64,000 nt of DNA. Origin: Scytonema sp045865695 (GTDB lineage Bacteria > Cyanobacteriota > Cyanobacteriia > Cyanobacteriales > Nostocaceae). The position numbers and the translations under genes were made by a program. Where the stretch lies: positions 1-64,000 of the forward strand of contig NZ_BAACAP010000243.1 of the NCBI RefSeq assembly GCF_045865695.1. Reading direction: 5' to 3'. Of the stretch, positions 11,736-20,944 are shown piece after piece. The notes under the pieces were generated by a model. That model made no database searches. It saw only the letters and a list, made by a program, of their open reading frames with translations, and was not told where the DNA came from. Position 1 is the stretch's first letter. Every line of letters begins with the position of its first letter.

Positions 11736-11798
11736 AGGGACTTCCAAATAAAAAAATCTACAATTTTCTCTTGTGGTGCGGGCGTCCCGCCCGCCACC
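11736..11798 (+). repeat. Dispersed repeat family A, copy 1
   Basis: The pattern is GGACTTCCAAATAAA, an A/T-rich stretch, CTTGTGGTGCGGG, then a GC palindrome (GGGCGTCCCGCCCGCC). Related copies occur at 22044-22105 in the same direction, at 45205-45300 and 53040-53096 in the other, and partly at 51985-52030. A second repeat follows at about 11813-11850 (GTTGGGTTTCGTTCCTCAAC), also seen inverted near 34.17 kb. Confidence 0.65.
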
Positions 11799-11974
11799 AG
11801 TTGGTTCAATTAAATGTTGGGTTTCGTTCCTCAACCCAACCTACTTGTTGTATTCGCAATTTTAAGAAAATAATAAAATCGTATTCTTTTTCACAAGAAC
11901 GGGAAAGAATAATGTAAAGTATTTGTGTAAGATGCTCGCGAAGTCGTTACTAAAAAGCAAAAGGAGACTTTTTC

Positions 11975-13084
11975 GTGAGTTCCAATCCCAATCTCTTTTC
12001 ATCCATTCAACTAGGAGCCTTAACACTACTCAATCGAATTGTTATGGCACCTATGACTCGCTTACGTGCTGGAAATGAAGGAGTCCCGATTGCAGCAAAC
12101 GCCACATACTACAGTCAACGAGCATCTGCAGGATTAATCGTGACAGAATGCACCATGATTTCGCCCCAGAGCCAAGGATATATGAACTGTCCAGGTATTT
12201 ATTCTCTAGAGCAAATAGAAGGATGGCGATTGGTAACAAATGCCGTACACGAACAGGGAGGACGGATATTCTTACAACTTTGGCATTGCGGGCGTATTTC
12301 CCATCCTGCATTGCAAGTTAATGGAGAGTTACCTGTTGCTCCAAGTGCAATACCAGCTGAAGGTGAACTCTATACTCCCAATGGAAAACAATTAATGGTT
12401 GCACCCCATGCTTTAGAAATCCACGAAATTCAAGAAATTATTCAAGATTTTCGTAAAGCTACAGAGAATGCTCGTGCTGCTGAATTTGATGGTGTAGAGT
12501 TACATGGCGCTTTTGGCTATCTCATCGACCAGTTTCTCCAAGATGGTTCTAACCATCGTACTGATGAGTATGGCGGCTCAATCGAGAATCGTGCCAAATT
12601 TCTCCTAGAAGTTGTTGAGGCTGTTTCGAGTGTTTGGGGAGGAAACCGAGTTGGTATTAAGCTCTCACCGAGCAACACCTATTACAGCATGGTGGACTCC
12701 GATCCCAAAGCCACATTTAGTTACACTATTGATGCACTTAACCGTTTTGATTTGGCGTACATCCATCTTATGGAGCCTGAAGCAAAAGATTTGGCAACCC
12801 GTGATGTCTTACATCCTGTTGTTCCAATGTTCCGCCCCATTTATAAAGGTACTTTAATTGCTAATGGTGGTTTTACCAAAGAATCGGGAAACGCGATTTT
12901 AGCAGCAGGTAATGCAGATCTTGTCTCTTTTGGCAAACCATTTTTAGCAAACCCAGACTTACCCAAACGTTTTGAGTTAGGTGCTCCATTGAATTCACCT
13001 AATCCGAAAACATTTTACGGTCAAGGTAGTTATCAACCTGAAGTGGGTTATACGGATTATCCGTTTCTCGATCGGGCTGCTTGA
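11975..13084 (+). CDS. Old Yellow Enzyme family alkene reductase (NemA-like)
   Basis: A 369-residue FMN-dependent TIM-barrel oxidoreductase. The start LFSSIQLGALTLLNRIVMAPMTRLRA is the standard OYE beginning. LWHCGRISHP and ELHGAFGYLIDQF, followed by RTDEYGGSIENR, cover the flavin and substrate site including the conserved His and Tyr. C-terminal ANGGF and VSFGKPFLANPDLP complete the phosphate-binding region. The family reduces activated C=C bonds with NADPH and helps detoxify reactive electrophiles. The GTG start has AAAGGAGAC a few bases upstream. It stands alone in repeat-rich DNA. Confidence 0.92.
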   Translation: MSSNPNLFSSIQLGALTLLNRIVMAPMTRLRAGNEGVPIAANATYYSQRASAGLIVTECTMISPQSQGYMNCPGIYSLEQIEGWRLVTNAVHEQGGRIFLQLWHCGRISHPALQVNGELPVAPSAIPAEGELYTPNGKQLMVAPHALEIHEIQEIIQDFRKATENARAAEFDGVELHGAFGYLIDQFLQDGSNHRTDEYGGSIENRAKFLLEVVEAVSSVWGGNRVGIKLSPSNTYYSMVDSDPKATFSYTIDALNRFDLAYIHLMEPEAKDLATRDVLHPVVPMFRPIYKGTLIANGGFTKESGNAILAAGNADLVSFGKPFLANPDLPKRFELGAPLNSPNPKTFYGQGSYQPEVGYTDYPFLDRAA

Positions 13085-13110
13085 AAACTTCTTTGTGGAG
13101 AGGTACAAAC

Positions 13111-13344
13111 TTATGAAGCATTGAAAAGCTGTTTTATTCTCGTTTGTACCCAAGCAATAAAGTTATGATGCTGCTCGACCATACTCAAAATTCCTAAATC
13201 TTGTAATTGTTGACGCAAGTCAGAATATTCTTCTTCTTTAGATAGTTCTTGAGCAAATGTTTCTGCCAATTTTGGACAAGTTTGTAAAAGTTTTTCAAAA
13301 TTACTTTTAGAAATCACAAACACACTCGTCTCAGTAATATTTAC
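13111..13344 (-). pseudogene. C-terminal fragment of a cyclic nucleotide-binding domain protein
   Basis: About 70 residues beginning TETSVFVISKSNFEKLL and continuing CPKLAETFAQELSK. This is the typical exit of a cNMP-binding domain, the last helix after the beta-barrel, as seen at the C-terminus of cyanobacterial channels and transporters. An in-frame stop lies just upstream and no barrel or phosphate-binding cassette is present, so only the tail survives. A GTG at 13323 could in principle start a small protein, but a relic is more likely. Confidence 0.5.
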
Positions 13345-13392
13345 TCAACTAATATAGTAATCCTATCTGATTTCTGAAAAAATCTCAGTACC

Positions 13393-13446
13393 GTAGGGTG
13401 GGCAATGCCCACCAATAGAGTTTCGGTGGGCAATGCCCACCCTACT
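13393..13446. repeat. Palindromic dispersed repeat (GTAGGGTGGGCAATGCCCACC)
   Basis: Two 21-base arms (13393-13413 and 13426-13446) are inverted copies of each other, and each arm is itself partly palindromic (GTGGGCAATGCCCAC). The same family appears at 55835-55876, 57072-57096 and 59543-59571. It is a strong hairpin-forming repeat with no coding role. Confidence 0.85.
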
Positions 13447-13496
13447 ACATATATTTCAAAAATCAAATAGGAGTCCTATATCAAATTGTATACATT

Positions 13497-13712
13497 TCAA
13501 GATTTTTCATCAAAATCATTAATTAACCACTGCCATTCCGTTACAATTTCTTTAGGTATTTCCAATATTAAATGTGGATCTATTTCTAATGGTAAGTAAA
13601 GTTTCAACAAGTCAATAATCTTTAGCTTAGGTAGTACATCTGTAAACTGATACTCTCCTACATTCGGTGCTGGTGACGATTCTGTATAGACATCAGATGC
13701 AGTTAATAGCAT
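13497..13712 (-). CDS. Small hypothetical protein (71 aa)
   Basis: Seventy-one residues, acidic, with no membrane segment. The C-terminus has a Trp-rich helix (VTEWQWLINDFDEKS). The family is not recognised. The ATG is preceded only by A/T-rich sequence without a Shine-Dalgarno, and the neighbours are repeats and a cNMP relic. It may be a genuine small orphan gene or a relic. Confidence 0.3.
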   Translation of the reverse strand: MLLTASDVYTESSPAPNVGEYQFTDVLPKLKIIDLLKLYLPLEIDPHLILEIPKEIVTEWQWLINDFDEKS

Positions 13713-13802
13713 TTAAATAAATAACATAGAGCGATCGCTAGAAATTTATTAAAAAATTAGTTCTATAAAAATTGATATTAAATTGAAAAAGGATGCGATA
13801 AA

Positions 13803-13909
13803 TATAGCGGTTTTCGATTGGGTGTAATACCTTAAATAATTAAGGAACCGCAGCCTGTAGCAGATGAACGCAGATAAATTTGTTCCTCGAGCGAGTGAGA
13901 ACTACTATA
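13803..13909. mobile_element. MITE-like element, copy 2 (107 bp)
   Basis: It begins TATAGCGGTTTTCGATTGGG and ends GAGAACTACTATA, so the termini are degenerate inverted repeats. The interior holds GGAACCGCAG and CAGATGAACGCAGATAAA as in copy 1 at 10178-10285, and the length is nearly identical. Sequence identity to copy 1 is clear over the left third and the centre. No coding capacity. Confidence 0.6.
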
Positions 13910-14131
13910 GATAGTTGGTTGAGATGAAGTCTACTCCCTTTGGGCTCTTAAATTACCGATCTTTGTAGGTAGGGCTATGCCACACAAAGCGCGAATGGTG
14001 GGCTGTCTTCCCTACCTACGTGTTTAAGTAATCTTCTGGCGGGAAAGGAGTAAGTACCACTCACTAATCCAAAATCCAAAGTGCGATCGCTTAACAAATC
14101 TCAACAATTCACATAATCATCGATCGCAAAG

Positions 14132-14195
14132 CAACTTTTTCTGACAGTGACTTTTTCTGACTTTACAGTTATGACCTAATATGACTTTTTCTGAC
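14132..14195 (+). repeat. Direct repeats of CTTTTTCTGAC upstream of aroF
   Basis: ACTTTTTCTGAC occurs at about 14134-14145, 14150-14161 and 14184-14195; the last two sit in the larger shared block TGACTTTTTCTGACTTTA, spaced 34 bases apart. Short TGAC(T/C) motifs continue to 14220. They lie about 170 bases before the aroF start and could be regulator sites or simple slippage. Nothing else is recognised between 13910 and 14363 apart from two HIP1-like sites and a hairpin near 13965-14020. Confidence 0.5.
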
Positions 14196-14363
14196 TTTAA
14201 TACCTGACTTATTATGACTGTTTTTTGGCGATTAAATTTGGAAAACTAGAAAACAAGACTGTAGTACTTTTCAGCAAAACAGATTCGTAGTTAAAAACTT
14301 AAAACTATCCTGTTCTACAAGTTACATAACCTAGTAAAGTAAAACATTTCAGGAGAGCGAGAC

Positions 14364-15464
14364 ATGATTATAGTAATGAAAACTGGTACGGCTACACAAG
14401 AGATTAACCAAATTATTCAAGATGTCAGCCAGTGGAACGTCAAACCAGAAACAATTGAGAGTAACAATAAAGTTGTCATTGGTTTAGTAGGTGATACCTC
14501 CAGTTTAAATATCGAGCAAGTTCAACAACTCAGTCCCTTTATCGAGCAAGTTTTACGGATCAATAAGCCCTTTAAACGGGCTTCGTTAGAATTCCGTCAT
14601 GGCAAACCCAGCGAGGTAATTGTACCAACTCCAAGAGGACCGATCGCTTTTGGTCAAAACCATCCTCTTGTTATCGTAGCTGGACCTTGTTCTGTTGAAA
14701 GTGAAGAAATGATTGTAGAAACAGCGCTAGCTGTTAAAGCAGCAGGTGCTCAGTTTTTACGTGGAGGAGCATACAAACCCCGTACTTCACCCTATGCTTT
14801 CCAAGGTCATGGAGAAAGTGCTCTAGGTTTGCTGGCTAAAGCAAGAGAAGCCACTGGATTGGGGATTATTACCGAAGTAATGGATACCGCCGATTTGGAA
14901 AAAGTTGCTGAAGTTGCGGATGTCATCCAAATAGGTGCTCGCAATATGCAGAACTTTCCACTGCTAAGAAAAGTCGGTCCCATGGGTAAACCCGTTCTCT
15001 TAAAGCGGGGACTGTCAGCCACTATTGAAGAATGGTTAATGGCTGCTGAGTATATTTTGGCTTCTGGTAACCCAAATGTGATTCTGTGCGAACGCGGTGT
15101 TCGTACCTTTGACCAAAAATATACCCGCAACGTTCTCGATCTTTCTGTACTTCCCGTGTTGCGTACATTGACTCACCTACCCATCATGATTGACCCCAGT
15201 CATGCTACAGGTAAGTCAGAATTTGTACCTTCTATGGCAAAAGCTGCGATCGCAGCCGGAACAGATTCCTTGATGATAGAAGTTCACCCCAATCCAGCAA
15301 AAGCTTTATCAGACGGTCCTCAATCTCTAACATTTGAAGGGTTTGAGAAAGTCATGCAAGAGATAACTCCTCTGGCTCAATTTTACGGTCGTTGGAACAG
15401 ATTACCTTTTGCAGTAGCAACACCAGCCCATCTTTCCAAAAGTTTTTCAACTCCGTATTTCTAA
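14364..15464 (+). CDS. aroF: 3-deoxy-7-phosphoheptulonate (DAHP) synthase, type I-beta
   Basis: The first step of the shikimate pathway: phosphoenolpyruvate plus erythrose-4-phosphate gives DAHP. The protein has 366 residues with an N-terminal ferredoxin-like regulatory domain (about 1-85), then the TIM barrel. Motifs are VAGPCSVES (metal Cys), LRGGAYKPRTSPYAFQG, IQIGARNMQNFPLL, KPVLLKRG, ILCERGVRTFD and MIDPSHATGKS. The N-terminal domain marks the Thermotoga-like subtype. AGGAGAGCG precedes the start. It heads the tryptophan cluster and supplies its precursor. Confidence 0.95.
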   Translation: MIIVMKTGTATQEINQIIQDVSQWNVKPETIESNNKVVIGLVGDTSSLNIEQVQQLSPFIEQVLRINKPFKRASLEFRHGKPSEVIVPTPRGPIAFGQNHPLVIVAGPCSVESEEMIVETALAVKAAGAQFLRGGAYKPRTSPYAFQGHGESALGLLAKAREATGLGIITEVMDTADLEKVAEVADVIQIGARNMQNFPLLRKVGPMGKPVLLKRGLSATIEEWLMAAEYILASGNPNVILCERGVRTFDQKYTRNVLDLSVLPVLRTLTHLPIMIDPSHATGKSEFVPSMAKAAIAAGTDSLMIEVHPNPAKALSDGPQSLTFEGFEKVMQEITPLAQFYGRWNRLPFAVATPAHLSKSFSTPYF

Positions 15465-15541
15465 TTGGAGATTGGGGACCCCGAGTTCCCCAATCTCCAA
15501 TCCCCAATCCCTAATCCCCAATCACCAAAGAGGAACAACCA

Positions 15542-17737
15542 GTGTATCTAGATATTCATTGCTACACAACCAACGGCGGAATTTTTGTGTCTCGTTCTGT
15601 AAATAAGACTTCCATTAAAACTGGTATTGAAGAAGTTTTACTACGTCTTGACTCCCAACGCGGGGGTGTATTGAAAAGTAGCTACGAGTACCCTGGACGT
15701 TACAAAAGATGGGAAATTGGTTTTGTCAATCCACCTCTAGAACTAGCAACTCGCGATCGCTCTTTTACAATTACAGCACATAACGAGCGGGGAATGGTTT
15801 TGCTACCTTATCTAGCAGAACTCCTTGGCAAAAACCCACACTTACAAGAAGTCCATAGAGAAGACAATCGCGTTACAGGGTCTGTCCAACCCACACAACA
15901 GTTTTTTGCAGAAGAAGAAAGAAGTAAACAGCCGTCCGTTTTCAGTATTGTACGAGAGCTTTTATATACCTTCCACAGCCCAGAGGACGAGCACTTAGGA
16001 CTTTATGGTGCTTTTGGCTACGACTTGGTTTTCCAATTTGAACAAATGCCAAAGCGTATAGAACGTGCTGACGACCAACGAGATTTATTACTATACTTAC
16101 CTGATGAAATAGTCATTGTTGACCACTATTTACAAAGTGCATTCCGTTTGCAATACGAATTTGTGACCCAGTACGGTAGCACTCGCGGTTTACCTCGCAC
16201 GGGTGAAACCATAGATTATCGAGGTAAACGCCTAACTCCCAATAAAGCTTCCGACCACGAAAAAGGTGAGTATGAAAACCAAGTAGAGACAGCCCTTGAT
16301 TACTTCCGCCGTGGCGATTTATTTGAAGTTGTACCCAGCCAAAGCTTCTTTCAAGCTTGCGAACAGCCTCCCACCGAACTTTTCCGCACATTGCAACAAA
16401 TTAACCCTAGCCCTTACGGATTCATTTTCAATCTCGGCGGAGAGTATTTAATTGGTGCATCGCCTGAAATGTTTGTACGAGTTGAAGGCAGACGTGTTGA
16501 AACTTGCCCGATTAGCGGTACAATCAGACGAGGAAAAGATGCAATTGACGATGCGGCTCAAATTCAAAAGCTTCTGAACTCTCGCAAAGACGAATCTGAA
16601 TTAACAATGTGTACGGATGTAGATCGCAACGACAAGTCGCGAATCTGCGAACCGGGTTCAGTTCGAGTCATTGCTCGTCGCCAAATTGAAATGTATAGTC
16701 ATTTAATCCATACTGTGGATCACGTTGAAGGTATAGTGCGACCTGAGTTTGATGCTTTAGATGCATTCCTCACTCATTTGTGGGCGGTTACAGTGACAGG
16801 CGCACCCAAACGGTCAGCAATGCAGTTTCTCGAACAACACGAACGGAGTGCGCGCCGGTGGTATGGTGGTGCAGTTGGATACTTAACTTTTAAAGGAGAT
16901 TTAAACACGGGTTTAATTCTCAGAACTATGCGGTACGTGGACTCCATTGCAGAGGTGCGCGTGGGTGCGACAGTTCTTTATGATTCAGAACCAGAAGCCG
17001 AAGCCCAAGAAACAATTACTAAAGCTGCTGCACTCTTCCAAACTCTCAACCAGAGTAAATACAGACATTCTAATCCTAGCGATCGCGTTACTGCTGATTC
17101 CTCTCAAGTAAATTCTGGGATAGGTAAGCGCGTTCTACTGGTTGACCATGAAGATTCCTTTGTTCACACCCTAGCAAATTACATTCGTCAAACCGGAGCA
17201 ACAGTTATCACATTGCGTCATGGTTTTTCAGAATCCGTGTTTGATACAGAACGTCCAGACCTTGTTGTTCTTTCCCCAGGACCGGGTAGACCCAGTGACT
17301 TCCAGTTAGCAGAGACAATTGTAGCTTGTAAAAAACGTCGAATTCCCATCTTTGGTGTTTGTTTGGGATTGCAAGGAATTGTAGAAGCACACGGTGGCGA
17401 ACTAGGAATTCTTAACTATCCCCAGCATGGAAAAGTCTCTGGTGTTTCTGTTGTTGCTTCAGACTCCATCACTTTTAAAGGTTTACCGCAATCATTTGAA
17501 GTCGGTAGATATCATTCCTTATATGCTCTACCCGAACAATTACCTGAAGAGTTAAAAGTGACAGCACTTTCAGATGATGGTGTGATTATGGGAATTGAAC
17601 ATCGGGTATTACCGATTGCAGCCGTTCAATTCCATCCTGAATCTATTATGACTATGGCTGGAGGTGTTGGGCTGGAAATGATTAAGAATGTTGTCCATGC
17701 ATTCACTTCAAAACCTTCTGCTGCTCTTGTTGCGTAA
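15542..17737 (+). CDS. trpE: Anthranilate synthase, fused TrpE-TrpG
   Basis: Chorismate plus glutamine gives anthranilate. The protein has 731 residues. The TrpE half (about 1-515) carries CPISGTIRRG, LTMCTDVDRNDKSRICEPGS, TGAPKRSAMQFLEQHE and WYGGAVGYLTF. The TrpG glutaminase half (about 530-715) has LLVDHEDSFVHTL, LSPGPGRPSDF, the nucleophile in GVCLGLQG and the AVQFHPES His-Glu pair. The single-chain form with the N-terminus CYTTNGGIFVSR belongs to the TrpE clade first defined in alpha-proteobacteria. The GTG start is preceded by AGAGGAACAACCA. Confidence 0.95.
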   Translation: MYLDIHCYTTNGGIFVSRSVNKTSIKTGIEEVLLRLDSQRGGVLKSSYEYPGRYKRWEIGFVNPPLELATRDRSFTITAHNERGMVLLPYLAELLGKNPHLQEVHREDNRVTGSVQPTQQFFAEEERSKQPSVFSIVRELLYTFHSPEDEHLGLYGAFGYDLVFQFEQMPKRIERADDQRDLLLYLPDEIVIVDHYLQSAFRLQYEFVTQYGSTRGLPRTGETIDYRGKRLTPNKASDHEKGEYENQVETALDYFRRGDLFEVVPSQSFFQACEQPPTELFRTLQQINPSPYGFIFNLGGEYLIGASPEMFVRVEGRRVETCPISGTIRRGKDAIDDAAQIQKLLNSRKDESELTMCTDVDRNDKSRICEPGSVRVIARRQIEMYSHLIHTVDHVEGIVRPEFDALDAFLTHLWAVTVTGAPKRSAMQFLEQHERSARRWYGGAVGYLTFKGDLNTGLILRTMRYVDSIAEVRVGATVLYDSEPEAEAQETITKAAALFQTLNQSKYRHSNPSDRVTADSSQVNSGIGKRVLLVDHEDSFVHTLANYIRQTGATVITLRHGFSESVFDTERPDLVVLSPGPGRPSDFQLAETIVACKKRRIPIFGVCLGLQGIVEAHGGELGILNYPQHGKVSGVSVVASDSITFKGLPQSFEVGRYHSLYALPEQLPEELKVTALSDDGVIMGIEHRVLPIAAVQFHPESIMTMAGGVGLEMIKNVVHAFTSKPSAALVA

Positions 17738-17790
17738 CAGTGACCAGTAACCAGTGACCAGTAATCAGTGACCAGTGACCAGTGACCAGT
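17738..17790 (+). repeat. Heptamer tandem repeat (STRR, CAGTGAC type)
   Basis: Seven heptamers, CAGTGAC or CAGTAA(C/T), plus CAGT start on the base after the trpE stop codon. Such short tandemly repeated heptamers are a hallmark of heterocystous cyanobacteria. The reverse complement of the same heptamer (TCACTGG) occurs at 24797-24838 and 26012-26046. Confidence 0.85.
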
Positions 17791-17879
17791 TAGTGAATTA
17801 GATATTTATCAATAGGGGTTTGCAGTGTGTACTGACTGGTCGTTCATTTTTCATTCTTGAGCCTTCGGACTTTATTCTT

Positions 17880-18722
17880 ATGCTTCAAACAGATAATCAA
17901 ACCGCTCTATCGGTAAAACCACGTCATATTCTTGAAGAAATTGTACGTCACAAACAACAAGAAGTTTCTAAAAGACGCGAGATATTACCTTTCACAAATT
18001 TACTCAATCAAATTGGTACTGCTCCTTCTGTTCGAGATTTTCTCTTTGCTTTAGAAAATAGTTCCAATAAACCCAGTTTAATTGCGGAAGTTAAAAAAGC
18101 TTCACCTAGTAAAGGTGTTATTTGTGCTAATTTCGATCCAGTAAAAATTGCTCGAGCTTACGAACGAGGTGGTGCTTCTTGTTTGTCAGTACTAACTGAT
18201 GAAAAATTCTTCCAAGGTAGTTTTAGAAATTTACAGATTGTCAGACAAAATGTAACATTACCTTTACTTTGTAAAGAATTCATCATTGATGCATATCAAA
18301 TTTATTTGGCACGTGTAAGTGGTGCAGATGCTATTCTATTGATTGCTGCTGTTTTGTCAGATGAAAGTCTTCAAGAGTTTATAAATCTTGCTCGATATCT
18401 TGGTATGACTGTTCTGATTGAAGTGCATACTCTTGCTGAACTCGATAGAGTACTAGCACTGTCAAATGTACAATTGGTTGGTATCAATAATCGCAATCTT
18501 GACAACTTTACTGTTGACTTAGAAATTACTCAACGTTTACTCGCACAGCGTGGAGAAAAATTAAACAGCATGGGTATTACAGTTGTCAGCGAATCGGGAT
18601 TGTATACATTTACCGATTTAGACGTAGTTGCTAAAGCTGGTGCTAGATCTGTCTTGGTAGGAGAATCTTTAGTCAAGCAACCTAACATAGAACAAGCTGT
18701 CAAAAAACTGTTGCAAGGTTAA
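17880..18722 (+). CDS. trpC: Indole-3-glycerol phosphate synthase
   Basis: Cyclises carboxyphenylamino-deoxyribulose phosphate to indole-glycerol phosphate. The TIM barrel has LIAEVKKASPSKG (catalytic Lys), LSVLTDEKFFQGS, LCKEFIIDAYQI, GINNRNLDNF, VSESGL and VLVGESLV. From the chosen ATG the protein has 280 residues, normal for TrpC. The frame is open to a TTG at 17820, but the extra 20 residues do not look like family sequence. The start has no strong Shine-Dalgarno. A trpF gene (the preceding step) is not in the window. Confidence 0.93.
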   Translation: MLQTDNQTALSVKPRHILEEIVRHKQQEVSKRREILPFTNLLNQIGTAPSVRDFLFALENSSNKPSLIAEVKKASPSKGVICANFDPVKIARAYERGGASCLSVLTDEKFFQGSFRNLQIVRQNVTLPLLCKEFIIDAYQIYLARVSGADAILLIAAVLSDESLQEFINLARYLGMTVLIEVHTLAELDRVLALSNVQLVGINNRNLDNFTVDLEITQRLLAQRGEKLNSMGITVVSESGLYTFTDLDVVAKAGARSVLVGESLVKQPNIEQAVKKLLQG

Positions 18723-18769
18723 AAATAACCTCTTCTTCATAATTCATCCTTCATAATTCATAATTCACC

Positions 18770-19582
18770 ATGACTTCTATCTCTCAACGTTTTGAAACCT
18801 TACGCAAGAATAACCAGTGTGCTCTAATTCCTTTTATCACGGCTGGTGACCCTAATTTAGAAACCACAGCACAAGCTTTACAAATTTTAGACTCAAATGG
18901 TGCTGACTTTATTGAATTAGGAGTTCCTTATTCAGATCCGCTAGCAGATGGACCAGTGATTCAAGCAGCCGCAACTCGTGCTTTAAACCGAGAAACTCGC
19001 TTAGCTCAAGTTTTAGAAATGGCTCAAGGAATCACCCCTAATTTGCGATCGCCTCTCATTTTATTCACGTACTACAACCCCATTTTAAACCTAGGTATTC
19101 AAACATTTCTCAAACGAGTTGCTGCTGCAGGAATCAAAGGATTAGTTGTACCCGATCTACCTCTAGAAGAAGCCAATGAACTATTAAATTCAGCCAGTGA
19201 AGTCGGAATCGAAACCACATTGCTAGTCACACCAACTAGTTCCAAAGAACGCATAGAAGCCATTAGCCAACAATCTCAAGGATTCATTTACTTAGTCAGC
19301 GTCACAGGAGTCACAGGAGTGCGATCGCAACTGCAAGGACGAGTCAAAGACGTATTAAAAGAAATCCGAAACGTTACAAACAAACCCATCGGAGTTGGTT
19401 TCGGTATTTCCGGAACAGAACAAGCTCGCCAAGCCATTGACTGGGGTGCAGATGCAGTTATTGTAGGAAGTGCTTTTGTACAACGTTTATCAGAAGGAAC
19501 ACCACAACAAGGACTAGAAACAATTAAAAACTTCTGTCAAGAATTAAAAGCATCAATATCAGTAGCAAATATGCGCTATTAG
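18770..19582 (+). CDS. trpA: Tryptophan synthase alpha subunit
   Basis: Cleaves indole-glycerol phosphate to indole, which is channelled to TrpB. It has 270 residues. ELGVPYSDPLADGP holds the catalytic Glu and Asp, and FTYYNPI, VTGVTGVR and GVGFGISGTEQA complete the phosphate site. It lies 47 bases after trpC and before trpB, the reverse of the common trpB-trpA order. Confidence 0.95.
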   Translation: MTSISQRFETLRKNNQCALIPFITAGDPNLETTAQALQILDSNGADFIELGVPYSDPLADGPVIQAAATRALNRETRLAQVLEMAQGITPNLRSPLILFTYYNPILNLGIQTFLKRVAAAGIKGLVVPDLPLEEANELLNSASEVGIETTLLVTPTSSKERIEAISQQSQGFIYLVSVTGVTGVRSQLQGRVKDVLKEIRNVTNKPIGVGFGISGTEQARQAIDWGADAVIVGSAFVQRLSEGTPQQGLETIKNFCQELKASISVANMRY

Positions 19583-19606
19583 TCATTAGTCATTAGTCAT
19601 TTGTCA
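19579..19606 (+). repeat. Heptamer tandem repeat (TTAGTCA type)
   Basis: Four heptamers (three TTAGTCA, one TTTGTCA) begin inside the trpA stop codon. They are followed at 19633-19661 by CGTCTGCGTTCATCTGCGGT, the inverted form of the internal motif of the MITE-like elements. Confidence 0.75.
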
Positions 19607-19688
19607 TTAGCTACCTACAAATATATTCATCAACGTCCGTCTGCGTTCATCTGCGGTTCAATATTCTCTAAATAAAAAGGAAATTTCA

Positions 19689-20918
19689 ATGTTAGCAAAC
19701 GACACTTCCCTCTTCACCCAACAACCCGATACACTAGGACGATTTGGTCGATTTGGCGGTAAATACGTCCCAGAAACATTAATGTCCGCCCTTAGCGAAT
19801 TAGAAATCGCCTTTAAAAAATATCAAAACGACCCCCTCTTTCAACAAGAACTTCAACCACTTCTCCGCGACTACGTTGGACGCGAGACCCCTCTTTACTT
19901 AGCAGAACGACTCACCGCCCACTATCAAAAACCCGATGGAACCGGACCGCAAATCTATCTCAAACGCGAAGACTTAAACCATACAGGAGCACACAAAATT
20001 AACAATGCTTTAGCGCAAGTGCTGTTAGCAAAGCGGATGGGGAAAAAGCGTATTGTTGCAGAAACAGGAGCAGGTCAACATGGTGTTGCAACTGCTACAG
20101 TCTGTGCTCGTTTTGGCTTGCAGTGCGTGATTTATATGGGTATTCACGATATGGAAAGACAAGCCCTGAATGTCTTCCGTATGAAGCTTATGGGAGCAGA
20201 AGTCAGAGGTGTAGAAGCAGGAACTGGAACTCTAAAAGATGCAACAAGTGAAGCCATTCGGGATTGGGTTACAAATGTAGAAACGACACATTACATCTTA
20301 GGTTCTGTGGCTGGACCCCATCCTTACCCCATGATTGTCAGAGAATTTCAGGCAATTATTGGTAAAGAAACTCGTCGTCAATGCAAGGAAAAATGGGGCG
20401 GGCTTCCAGATATTGTTCTGGCTTGTGTCGGCGGTGGTTCTAATGCTATTGGGCTGTTCCATGAATTTTTGAAGGAAGAATCTGTACGTATCATTGGCGT
20501 TGAAGCAGCTGGTGAAGGTATTGAGACTGAAAAACACGCCGCAACTTTAACAAAAGGGCGTATTGGTGTTTTACATGGTGCAATGAGTTTTGTGCTTCAA
20601 GATGAAGATGGTCAAATTGTGGAAGCACATTCTATTAGTGCTGGTTTGGATTATCCCGGTGTCGGACCGGAACATAGTTATTTGAAGGATATGGGACGTG
20701 CTGAATATTACAGCGTTACGGACTCTCAGGCTCTAGCAGGGTTCCAACGTCTGTCTCAATTGGAAGGGATTATTCCAGCACTAGAAACATCTCATGCGAT
20801 CGCATTTCTAGAAACTCTGTGTCCGCAATTAACGGGTAGTCCTCGAATTGTCATCTGCTGTTCTGGACGCGGTGATAAGGATGTACAGACAGTTGCCAAG
20901 TTTTTCAACCCTGCTTAA
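19689..20918 (+). CDS. trpB: Tryptophan synthase beta subunit
   Basis: The PLP enzyme that joins indole and serine into tryptophan. It has 409 residues with RFGRFGGKYVPETLM at the start, the Schiff-base lysine in LNHTGAHKINNAL, the catalytic Glu in GAGQHG context, the phosphate-binding GGGSNAIG and the C-terminal CCSGRGDKD. This is the canonical TrpB1 form. It forms the alpha2-beta2 complex with TrpA. Confidence 0.96.
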   Translation: MLANDTSLFTQQPDTLGRFGRFGGKYVPETLMSALSELEIAFKKYQNDPLFQQELQPLLRDYVGRETPLYLAERLTAHYQKPDGTGPQIYLKREDLNHTGAHKINNALAQVLLAKRMGKKRIVAETGAGQHGVATATVCARFGLQCVIYMGIHDMERQALNVFRMKLMGAEVRGVEAGTGTLKDATSEAIRDWVTNVETTHYILGSVAGPHPYPMIVREFQAIIGKETRRQCKEKWGGLPDIVLACVGGGSNAIGLFHEFLKEESVRIIGVEAAGEGIETEKHAATLTKGRIGVLHGAMSFVLQDEDGQIVEAHSISAGLDYPGVGPEHSYLKDMGRAEYYSVTDSQALAGFQRLSQLEGIIPALETSHAIAFLETLCPQLTGSPRIVICCSGRGDKDVQTVAKFFNPA

Positions 20919-20944
20919 TTCTGGAATAACAAGGAGTAAAGATT

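Larger units (their letters stand above)
9882..11974. other. 2.1-kb gene-poor interval
   Basis: No intact gene could be supported. The interval holds the 35-bp tandem repeat, a MITE-like element, an epimerase-like relic, three tandem hairpins, a second possible relic and repeat family A, all listed separately. HIP1 sites are present (about 10566, 11461 and 11513). It has the look of a graveyard for repeats and decayed genes. The end of it must contain the promoter of the reductase gene. Confidence 0.6.
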
